DNA of 64,000 nucleotides from Eikenella glucosivorans (GTDB lineage Bacteria; Pseudomonadota; Gammaproteobacteria; Burkholderiales; Neisseriaceae), in contig NZ_JACSGR010000001.1 in assembly GCF_016025525.2 (NCBI RefSeq), positions 310,001-374,000 of the forward strand, given 5' to 3'. The notes under the pieces are model-generated. The model was given only the letters and a program-made list of their open reading frames with translations. It ran no database searches and had not been told where the DNA came from. Position 1 is the stretch's first letter, and every line of letters begins with the position of its first letter. Below, in pieces: positions 42,873-49,413 of this stretch. The translations under genes and the position numbers were made by a program.

Positions 42873-43018
42873 TTATCTTTCCCGGTTAAGATTTCGATAT
42901 AAAACTGGAAGCGGGCTACCGGCAGGTTCAAAATATCCTGCTCGCGCCAGCCGGTCTTCATGGCGATGAGGAACACGCAGCGCCAGAAGTTTTTCGGCCG
43001 CCCGCTTATTCTTCCCCC
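42869..43018 (-). other. -1 frameshift extension of the tail assembly chaperone
   Basis: This frame has no start of its own until a late ATG, but reads KNFWRCVFLIAMKTGWREQD and ends ILTGKDK at a TGA overlapping the tape-measure ATG. Its window opens at a -1-frame TGA near 43045 and the 0-frame stops at 43006. The G5 run at 43014-43018 (GAG GGG GAA) is the likely slip point. It matches the P2 E/E' and Mu gp41/gp42 arrangement. Confidence 0.7.
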
Positions 43019-43299
43019 TCGTCGCCCTCCTCCAGCTGGGTAAGGGCATCAGAGAGCCGTGCCACATCGACCGGCTTCAACTCTTTCATCATGCCCATCG
43101 TCACTTCGCCGTCGAAGCCTTCCAGCTTTTCGATCAGGCGCGAAATCAGCGCCACCTTGAAGGCATACTGCCGATACACCGGCGCATTCACTTCCGCGGC
43201 GATATAGTCCGCCACCGTCGGCTCGCGCAGCACCACATCCTTCAGCCGCTGCTCGTTGACTTTGAATCCAAGTTTTAAGGTTACGAGTTGGGTACGCAT
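43006..43299 (-). CDS. Tail assembly chaperone, Mu gp41-like
   Basis: 97 residues starting MRTQLVTLKLGFKVNEQRLK, with LREPTVADYIAAEV typical of the phage_TAC/E-like family, and an acidic end (EEGDEGEE). AGGAGA lies 6 bases before ATG 43299; the upstream in-frame start is rejected. First gene of the third late unit. Confidence 0.8.
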   Translation of the reverse strand: MRTQLVTLKLGFKVNEQRLKDVVLREPTVADYIAAEVNAPVYRQYAFKVALISRLIEKLEGFDGEVTMGMMKELKPVDVARLSDALTQLEEGDEGEE

Positions 43300-43370
43300 A
43301 AAAATCTCCTGTGTTGTCATAAAGGGGAAATACATCAATGGCAGGCTACATTTTCAGGTAGCCTGCCATG

Positions 43371-43393
43371 ACAAAACAGGGGCATTTTGGGCA
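43371..43393 (-). promoter_or_regulatory. Late-operon motif, copy C
   Basis: Plus-strand form ACAAAACAGGGG then CATTTTGGGCA; 21 of 23 bases match copies A (58217) and B (52025). It lies 72 bp upstream of the tail chaperone start and directly behind a terminator. Confidence 0.7.
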
Positions 43394-43401
43394 AAAGAAA
43401 A

Positions 43402-43422
43402 CGCCCCGCAGGGCGCGGGGCG
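43402..43422 (-). terminator. Terminator ending the accessory island
   Basis: CGCCCCGC stem, 5-base loop and GCGGGGCG, followed on the minus strand by TTTTCTTTT. It separates the 85-codon gene from the tail operon. Confidence 0.85.
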
Positions 43423-43428
43423 GATGGA

Positions 43429-43686
43429 TCAGCAGCAGGTATGGTCGTAGTAGTCGTCCGTTACCCGCTGAATCATTTTCTCGCACAGGTTCAGGCGCAG
43501 GCCGAAGGTTTTCAGCCATTGAATCAGCAGTTCGATATCCACCTTGTCCGAATTGGAGCAGGATAATAGCGTTACCATACCGTCGAAGGCCACGCGGCAG
43601 CCGAAAATCTCATCTGCCACATCATTCAAACTGGGGCAGCAGGCTACCTGAACCGGTGTATCGGTGAGCGGGGTTTTCATTTCCAT
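43429..43686 (-). CDS. Unknown small accessory protein, cysteine-containing
   Basis: 85 residues from ATG 43686 (MEMKTPLTDTPVQVACCPSL), with LLIQWLKTFGLRLNLCEKMI in the middle and CC at the end. The ATG overlaps the upstream stop (TAATG). Last gene of the accessory island. Not recognised. Confidence 0.6.
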   Translation of the reverse strand: MEMKTPLTDTPVQVACCPSLNDVADEIFGCRVAFDGMVTLLSCSNSDKVDIELLIQWLKTFGLRLNLCEKMIQRVTDDYYDHTCC

Positions 43687-43880
43687 TATTGCACCCCTCC
43701 CGAAATCACGCGGCATACCGCCCAGCGGTCGGCGGCAGTTTGCTGGATATTGAAGCGGTAGCTGTCGGCGCGTACCGCCGTCAGGCGGTCGATGAAGGCG
43801 ACGGCTTGGGTCAGGCTGGGGAAAGTGCGGATATGCTGGGCAACCAGCGGGCGGCGGAAAGCCGAACGGATGGAAGGCAT
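43686..43880 (-). CDS. Small phage accessory protein, Icd-locus type
   Basis: 64 residues, MPSIRSAFRRPLVAQHIRTF then PSLTQAVAFIDRLTAVRADS. Short ORFs of this style follow the Icd/Ash-type sequence in enterobacterial and Pasteurellaceae prophages. AAAGGACA precedes the ATG. Function not known. Confidence 0.55.
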   Translation of the reverse strand: MPSIRSAFRRPLVAQHIRTFPSLTQAVAFIDRLTAVRADSYRFNIQQTAADRWAVCRVISGGVQ

Positions 43881-43899
43881 GATATTGTCCTTTTCGAGT

Positions 43900-44130
43900 T
43901 GGGTTATACCCCTTCACGCTGTCAAACATGAGGCGGGGCGCAAAAGGCGGGTTGACAGACCGGTAACTCGAACCGGCAGGCCGAAGCCTCCCGCCCAGTG
44001 CGCCCCATAGAAAAGGAACAACTGAGATTGCAGACGTAAAAATGCCGCGTGGTGCTCAAGGCTCTCTGCGGCTCGTCGCCGAGTTATGCGGGCTGTCAAA
44101 CCCGTGTGGCTGATTGAAGCCACGGCGCAA
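43900..44130 (-). ncRNA. Possible C4-type antisense RNA region
   Basis: The minus strand carries stems such as GGGCGGGAGGCTTCGGCCTG and a repeated GTTTGACAGC element (at 43914 and 44090). The arrangement recalls the c4-icd locus of P1/P7, where a processed antisense RNA controls a downstream antirepressor gene. Recognition is from memory and partial; no covariance test could be made. Confidence 0.35.
43914..44123 (-). CDS. Icd-like / Ash-family ORF
   Basis: 69 codons starting with GTG. The segments HHAAFLRLQSQLFLFYGAHW and GFGLPVRVTGLSTRLLRPAS strongly resemble the family called host cell division inhibitor Icd-like in prophages. In P1, Icd inhibits division when anti-immunity is expressed. 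Translation is uncertain, since the conserved part may be RNA (see the C4-type entry). Confidence 0.5.
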   Translation of the reverse strand: MASISHTGLTARITRRRAAESLEHHAAFLRLQSQLFLFYGAHWAGGFGLPVRVTGLSTRLLRPASCLTA

Positions 44131-44271
44131 TCTTAGTTCAGGCTGTTCGGAAGGTCAAGCGGTTTTTTCAGGTAGCCTGATTGGTTATTACTTTAGCCGC
44201 TCATCATCCCGAAACACGATTTCAAAGCAGCAGGTACAGGCGTGATAGGGATGTTCGCATTGCGACGGTGG

Positions 44272-45087
44272 CTAGTCGTCCGGCAAATCCTCGGTGCGGT
44301 GGATGCCGGCCAGCGTCCTGCTGTGTCTGCAAAATTGAGAACGGGGGATAATCTCCAGCCCGTAGGCATCCGAATGGATTTTCAGGTAGCCTAATTCGTT
44401 CAAATAACGGTCGCGGGCTACTGCAACCGTCCCTTCCATCGCATGGGAACGCTGCTTTTCGTCCAAATAAATGCCGATTTGTCGGCCGCGCTCGGTCGGG
44501 CGGTAGAGCTGATGCCGGGAAACAATGTCTGCCGCCACTTCCGGCAGCCGCATAAACAGCCGCTCCAGTAATTCCGACTTGTTGCCGCCCAGCGGCAAAT
44601 CATGCTCCCGAAAAATGGTTTTAACTTGTTCCACCGTTAGCGCCTTTTCGGCCACGGTAAACGCATCGACCGCATGGAAATATCCCAACCGCACAAAATC
44701 CATAAACACTTGGTCGGCATTGTCCACCTTCTCACGATAAGATTTGGCCAACGGCAGCTTGATCCATTCATTGAAAGCCAGCCGAACAAGCAAGGCTTCC
44801 TTATCAGTCAGGCGGCCTTGCTGGCGATGGCGGTTAATTTCCTGCTGTCGCTGTTCGCTGGCGGCCATTTCGATTTCATATTGCCGTTCCTTCTCCGATT
44901 GCTTCCCCAAGCGCTTTTGCTCGGCAAGGGCAGCCTTGCTTGCGTGGTGTGCCCACGCCAACACCACGGCAAATAGTACCACCGGCACCGCTAATGTCCA
45001 CCAACCGAGCACCGCCCATATTTCGCTACCTATCCAAAGCAATGCCGCTCCCATTATTAAGATGCCGCCTATCGATTTTCTCGCCAT
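44272..45087 (-). CDS. Membrane protein with SAP-like motif, possibly truncated by TAG
   Basis: 271 residues from ATG 45087. Two N-terminal membrane helices (GGILIMGAALLWIGSEIWAV; WTLAVPVVLFAVVLAWAHHA), a Glu/Gln/Arg coiled coil, then a helical domain with LTVEQVKTIFREHDLPLGGN followed by KSELLERL, a SAP-like DNA-binding motif. The frame goes on for 27 codons past TAG 44272, reading QCEHPYHACTCCFEIVFRDD with zinc-ligand-like residues, so the gene may be cut short. It looks like an accessory gene inserted between tail operons. Confidence 0.55.
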   Translation of the reverse strand: MARKSIGGILIMGAALLWIGSEIWAVLGWWTLAVPVVLFAVVLAWAHHASKAALAEQKRLGKQSEKERQYEIEMAASEQRQQEINRHRQQGRLTDKEALLVRLAFNEWIKLPLAKSYREKVDNADQVFMDFVRLGYFHAVDAFTVAEKALTVEQVKTIFREHDLPLGGNKSELLERLFMRLPEVAADIVSRHQLYRPTERGRQIGIYLDEKQRSHAMEGTVAVARDRYLNELGYLKIHSDAYGLEIIPRSQFCRHSRTLAGIHRTEDLPDD

Positions 45088-45135
45088 TATTTTTCCCGTG
45101 TGAAAAGCGAAGTCATTATACCTGCGCACAATAAA

Positions 45136-45154
45136 GCCGCCCACGCGGGGCGGC
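45136..45154 (-). terminator. Terminator of the head-sheath-tube operon
   Basis: GCCGCCC stem, ACGCG loop and GGGCGGC, then TTTATT on the minus strand, 35 bp after the tube stop. Confidence 0.85.
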
Positions 45155-45188
45155 TGCTTGCTTCACACACAACACACAGGAGGGAAAT

Positions 45189-45542
45189 CTATACGCGCTC
45201 GGCTTCCTGCCCGCCGATGGTTACGTCCACTTCGTGGCCGGAAAGCTCCACCGCATCCACCACCGAAGCATTGCGTATCAGGTAACGCTGGCCGCTGTCG
45301 GTTTCGAAGGTAGCGGTAAAATTGCGCCAACGCTGCACGGCGGTGATGTCCAAATCGCCGGTGTGTACGATTTTGGCTTTAATCTCAGCAGCCTGCAATT
45401 CTTTTGTGGCCGCGCCCACTACCCCGGTGACCGCGGTCACCATCTCGGCCACCGGGCCGCCCGGTTTCAGGGTGGCGCCTTCTTTCGATTGTAGGCGCTG
45501 GCCGTTCACGCGCACATAGCATAATCCGGTTACATTACTCAT
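45189..45542 (-). CDS. Tail tube protein, Mu gpM-like
   Basis: 117 residues: CYVRVNGQRLQSKEGATLKP then EIKAKIVHTGDLDITAVQRW match the phage Tail_tube family (PF10618). It forms the inner tube of a contractile tail. Eleven bases after the sheath gene. Confidence 0.88.
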   Translation of the reverse strand: MSNVTGLCYVRVNGQRLQSKEGATLKPGGPVAEMVTAVTGVVGAATKELQAAEIKAKIVHTGDLDITAVQRWRNFTATFETDSGQRYLIRNASVVDAVELSGHEVDVTIGGQEAERV

Positions 45543-45552
45543 AACTTATTCC

Positions 45553-47049
45553 TTATAAACGATATTGCACAACCGCAGCGAAGGTGCGGAACTGGTTCAC
45601 CAAATTCGGCGGCAGCACTGCGTTCACACGGTCCGGGTCGGTTTTGCTGCGCAATACCAGTCGGTTTTTCTTGCTGGTATCCACATCTTCCACGATACCC
45701 ATTTCTTCCAAATCACGCTCCAGCGCAGTGATTTCGTCGCTGATCATCTGCGGGGTTACAAATTTCTGCCCCGGGCCGATATTGGTGCCGTCGTTCACCA
45801 ACTTGTGGCGCGGGAAGCGCAGGGCGATGCGGGCGCGCACCTGATAACGGTAGTAATCCACCGTCCACTTCGCTTCCAAGCTGCTCAAACTGGTATCGTC
45901 CAAGCCCAGCGCATTCTGCTGGTAGTAGGTAACCACCCGCTCTAAATACACTTCGCCGGCCGCGTTTACCGTGGTAGTGGAAATACCGTCTCGCACCAGC
46001 AAGGTGCGCTCTCCATAATTGAAACGGTCTTGCAGGCGCGGTGCACGCACCCCGGGTACCTTCACCGCCTTCAGCGGCAGGGCCGGGTCTTGGTTGCCGT
46101 AGTATTGGCAGGTCAGTCCGAAGCAGGTAGCGCGTACCGGCGCCCAAGTCGGGCAGCCCTTCAAGCCCCAGCCGCTGCCGTGCGCACTGTTGCGCTTGTT
46201 GCCGAAGGTGGTCAGCTCGGCATGGGTGCCGTTTAACGCGTTGAACACATGGCCTGTCTTCATGTTCATACCGCCCCAGCGCCCGTTCATGTCGGCTTCA
46301 ATTTTGGCAAGGTTGCTCTGGTCGGTATAAGGACTGATGATGGTGTAGAACCATTGTTCGTCCACCGCCGCCAGTGCGGCGGCCACATCCGGCGCGCCGC
46401 TGCCGCCGGCCAACGCCCCCACGCCGTTGCTGCCACCGGAAATAGTGACGGTGATGCCGCGCGGCAGGCGGTCGTCGTCGAAATACTGCCATGCCACTTC
46501 CATGCCGTTGCCGGTTTCGCCTTTATTGCGCGCCGTCAGCGTAACCACTTTGTCTTCCACCGCGCTGCTGACGGGTAGGTCGGTACGGGCGGCCAGCACT
46601 GTATTGATTTTCTTTGCGATGGCGGCGGCATCCTCGCCACTGGTCACCACCACCTGCACCTGCTCGCCGGCGATATACAGGTTCAATACCCTGCTTTCAA
46701 TCGCCTGGCCGGCCACGGTAATGGTGGCGCTGGCGGCCACGCCGGTATCTTCGAGCGCAATGGCGGACACATCTAAAAAGCCAACTTCATCAAACACAGC
46801 CTGCATACCCAGCGCCATGCGGTGCAGCATTGAACCGCGTCCGAACTGTACCTCCGCGTCCTGTGCGCTGGTGATGCGGCGTGGCGTGAGCAGCGGGGTG
46901 GTGCCGCTATCTAGTTTTTGCCCCATCAATAGCACCTTGCGCTCTACGGCCACGGGCCCTTCCAATGCGCGGGAGGGATCGATTTCCAAGAAGATCCCGC
47001 CAAGCGGGGTATCGGATGGAATCGTATCAAATACAATATTATCAGCCAT
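45553..47049 (-). CDS. Contractile tail sheath protein, Mu gpL-like
   Basis: 498 residues. N-terminus FDTIPSDTPLGGIFLEIDPS, conserved VLLMGQKLDSGTTPLLTPRR, FNALNGTHAELTTFGNKRNS and the C-terminal core FVTPQMISDEITALERDLEE then RTFAAVVQYRL. Places the phage with myoviruses. An AAGGCAAA site precedes ATG 47049. Confidence 0.93.
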   Translation of the reverse strand: MADNIVFDTIPSDTPLGGIFLEIDPSRALEGPVAVERKVLLMGQKLDSGTTPLLTPRRITSAQDAEVQFGRGSMLHRMALGMQAVFDEVGFLDVSAIALEDTGVAASATITVAGQAIESRVLNLYIAGEQVQVVVTSGEDAAAIAKKINTVLAARTDLPVSSAVEDKVVTLTARNKGETGNGMEVAWQYFDDDRLPRGITVTISGGSNGVGALAGGSGAPDVAAALAAVDEQWFYTIISPYTDQSNLAKIEADMNGRWGGMNMKTGHVFNALNGTHAELTTFGNKRNSAHGSGWGLKGCPTWAPVRATCFGLTCQYYGNQDPALPLKAVKVPGVRAPRLQDRFNYGERTLLVRDGISTTTVNAAGEVYLERVVTYYQQNALGLDDTSLSSLEAKWTVDYYRYQVRARIALRFPRHKLVNDGTNIGPGQKFVTPQMISDEITALERDLEEMGIVEDVDTSKKNRLVLRSKTDPDRVNAVLPPNLVNQFRTFAAVVQYRL

Positions 47050-47051
47050 TT

Positions 47052-47222
47052 TTATTTGCCTTTCGCTTTCGCTTCAGTTACCTCAATCAAATCCCCGTCG
47101 GCCAGACGGCGGCGGTAATAGGCCGTTAGAGGCAACAATTGGCCTTCCGCGTCCACATAGCCCATACCGTCTTCCAGCCGAACCAACAGCCCGTCTTTCG
47201 GTTTTAAATATTTCTGTTCCAT
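47052..47222 (-). CDS. DUF2635 small protein, Mu gp38-like
   Basis: 56 residues, MEQKYLKPKDGLLVRLEDGM at the start with LTAYYRRRLADGDL near the end, the DUF2635 pattern. Typical position just before the sheath gene. ATG 47222 overlaps the upstream stop. Confidence 0.8.
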   Translation of the reverse strand: MEQKYLKPKDGLLVRLEDGMGYVDAEGQLLPLTAYYRRRLADGDLIEVTEAKAKGK

Positions 47223-47851
47223 CACTTCAGCTCCACATTTGTTTTTACATCTGGCTGGCTGGTTGATTCGTCACCATCCACCCACTTATGATGCTCGACC
47301 GCGCTCTCGTGCGGCTCAATATCAATTTTCACATCCACACCGGAGAGCGTGCTGATAGCCTGCTCAACCTGCGGTGGATACATCGCTTCCGGCACAGCGC
47401 CGCCGCCGAAATCCCAATCCAGGCAAGCTTCGTTCAACGGCCCGTAATCCGCCCGCAACAGAAACCAACCGAACGGCGGCTTGCTCTGCGCCGAAAACTG
47501 CACCTCGCGCGCCTCGATATGCGGCAGCCCGCCGGTGTTGCGTAGATAAGCGCGTAGCCGGGCATACAAGGCGATTTCTGCTTTCTCGATTACCGCACCC
47601 AGTGCCGCCTGCTCTTCCACATCGCCCGGACGTCCCGGCACTTCCAGCTGGCCAGTAACCAGCAGCCGCAGCTTGCTGCGCCAGTCGCCATCGTTCTCAA
47701 TCCGCTCCAATAGCACCGTGATCACCCCGTTTTGCAGCTCGTCGCGGCGCAATGATTCGTGGTCAATCAGCGAGCCGCGCACGATTACGCCCGGCAGTGC
47801 TTCGGCAATCCCGCTTTTCAGGCGGTCGATTTCGGCCTGGAAAATATTCAT
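47222..47851 (-). CDS. Mu gp37-like protein (DUF1834)
   Basis: 209 residues. EIDRLKSGIAEALPGVIVRG, HIEAREVQFSAQSKPPFGWF and LLRADYGPLNEACLD; a tail-terminator or neck component by analogy with Mu gp37. Extended C-terminal polar tail. Confidence 0.65.
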   Translation of the reverse strand: MNIFQAEIDRLKSGIAEALPGVIVRGSLIDHESLRRDELQNGVITVLLERIENDGDWRSKLRLLVTGQLEVPGRPGDVEEQAALGAVIEKAEIALYARLRAYLRNTGGLPHIEAREVQFSAQSKPPFGWFLLRADYGPLNEACLDWDFGGGAVPEAMYPPQVEQAISTLSGVDVKIDIEPHESAVEHHKWVDGDESTSQPDVKTNVELK

Positions 47852-48330
47852 CCCAACACCTCCCGCACACCGCGCCGTACTTCATCACGGATAATTTGCA
47901 CCATCCGCGGCGCCGCCTCCTCAAAAGCCGGCTGCCAAAACGGATGGGCCTTAGTGCCGTGCCGTTGGATATGCTTTTGCAGTCTGAAAACCGCCCGCTC
48001 CGGCTCCGCCGCCCGACGGGTTCTCAACCAAGCCAGCAGCGGCGCAGGCGCCGGACGGTAACCGGCGCGGGTGCCTTTCTCCAGATGGATAGCGTAATCG
48101 GTACCGGGCAGCACTTCCCGCTCCAGCGAGCCGGTTTTCTCAACCGTGATTGCCTGAATCAGCGTGGAAAGTGCGAGGCTGTCGTTTTGCCGAAGCTTCT
48201 GCCTGGCCGTCTGCACCATCTGCAGTCCGGCTGCATCCAACCCGCGTTGCAGGTGGCGCTCCATCACTGCCGGCGCTTGCTGCAGTGCGGCCAGCACATG
48301 GGCATCGTTAATGCGGTAATGCATCCTCAT
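47848..48330 (-). CDS. HK97 gp10-like / tail completion protein
   Basis: 160 residues. AAGLQMVQTARQKLRQNDSL, TDYAIHLEKGTRAGYRP and KAHPFWQPAFEEAAPRMVQI fit the gp10-like head-tail connector fold. Coupled to both neighbours by overlapping start and stop. Confidence 0.72.
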   Translation of the reverse strand: MRMHYRINDAHVLAALQQAPAVMERHLQRGLDAAGLQMVQTARQKLRQNDSLALSTLIQAITVEKTGSLEREVLPGTDYAIHLEKGTRAGYRPAPAPLLAWLRTRRAAEPERAVFRLQKHIQRHGTKAHPFWQPAFEEAAPRMVQIIRDEVRRGVREVLG

Positions 48331-48935
48331 TACAGCACCCGCCGTTCGAATTCCGCCAACAGTTCCTGATAAAGGTAGGCCGGCGTGCCATTCTTCGGCA
48401 CACTGCCGATACCTTCGCGCAGCTGGTAGGAAGTAGTGGCATTACGCATGGCCAGATCGCGCATGGCTTCGGCTTGCGCGCGCAGATGCAGCAAATCCAG
48501 CAGTTCCGAATCCAGTGTGCAGTCGGTATCGGTTAATACATGGTCGGCACAATATTCGAGCTCGCAGCGGTTGCCTAATATCTGAATTTGCCGGGCACTC
48601 GGTGCCGGTTGTGCCTGCAGCAACCGTCCTTGGGCGCCGGGTAGTACCCGCCATTCCGGCAGCCTCCCCGGGTAGTCGTCCGCCCAGATTGCAGCGCGGG
48701 TCTTGTAACTGCGCCCCCACCAGCAGGCAAACACCGAGTTCAGGTCTTCAGGACAGGGATACAACGCCTGCCACGCCGCCAACTCCAACACCTCCACCTT
48801 GTGCAACGGCCGCACCGCATTCAATGCAGCCAGCGCGGTACGCAGCAGGCGGGGATAATCCTCGTCCTTAAACATACGCTTGCTGTCCAGCATGGAGCTG
48901 GTCAGCCGTTCCGCGGCGGCGGTGAGTGTAGTCAT
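48330..48935 (-). CDS. Head-completion or neck protein, unassigned
   Basis: 201 residues, helical (LLRTALAALNAVRPLHKVEV; LLDLLHLRAQAEAMRDLAMR). Its position between the capsid genes and the gp10-like gene suggests a connector. No family recognised with confidence. Confidence 0.6.
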   Translation of the reverse strand: MTTLTAAAERLTSSMLDSKRMFKDEDYPRLLRTALAALNAVRPLHKVEVLELAAWQALYPCPEDLNSVFACWWGRSYKTRAAIWADDYPGRLPEWRVLPGAQGRLLQAQPAPSARQIQILGNRCELEYCADHVLTDTDCTLDSELLDLLHLRAQAEAMRDLAMRNATTSYQLREGIGSVPKNGTPAYLYQELLAEFERRVL

Positions 48936-49369
48936 TCGGCAACCTGTTCTTGTTCGGTATCTTGTTCGGGATGCTCACTCTCTTTTTCAGCATCCTGCTT
49001 AGGCGTCTCTTCAACGCCCGGCGGCTGGTTGGGCTGCTGCAAACCACCGTCCTGCTGCTGGCTCGATTCATCCAGCAGGCGTGCCGCAATCGCGCCCAAC
49101 ACGCCTTTGCGCTGGCCACCGGTTTGTTCCAAATCGCCGAGACGGGTCAGATCCTCGATGCTTAAGCCGGGTATAGCATCCACCACCTGCGCCACATTGC
49201 CTTTCAACAGTTCCACCAAAGGGTCGGCAGGCTGCGAGGGTGGGGCGGGGTCGGCTTCCGGTTGGGGCAGTAAGGCTGCGTCCACCAGGCGGGTATGCCC
49301 CGGCGGGATCATTACCGCACCCACAAAAACAGCGTGCGGCTGGTCGTTGTAATAGGGAAGTTGTTTCAT
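48932..49369 (-). CDS. Small head protein with LEM/HeH-like segment (gp35-like)
   Basis: 145 residues. A beta N-terminus (PPGHTRLVDAALLP), a helical segment GLSIEDLTRLGDLEQTGGQR then KGVLGAIAARLL resembling the LEM/HeH module in Mu gp35-like proteins, and a Gln/Glu/Pro-rich tail. Follows the capsid gene. Confidence 0.55.
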   Translation of the reverse strand: MKQLPYYNDQPHAVFVGAVMIPPGHTRLVDAALLPQPEADPAPPSQPADPLVELLKGNVAQVVDAIPGLSIEDLTRLGDLEQTGGQRKGVLGAIAARLLDESSQQQDGGLQQPNQPPGVEETPKQDAEKESEHPEQDTEQEQVAE

Positions 49370-49413
49370 GCTTCATCCTTATACCCGCCCCGGTATGGGG
49401 CGGGCCTTGGGTT

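Noticed and set aside
42873..43067. 64-codon minus ORF at the chaperone/tape-measure junction
   Set aside because: Wrong frame: the protein-like reading is the -1 frame ending in a TGA that overlaps the tape-measure ATG.
42594..44274. Amber codon reassignment in the prophage
   Set aside because: TAG is also the ordinary stop of other prophage genes (primase at 24489, Mor-like at 17761, integrase at 59848), and no suppressor tRNA was seen.
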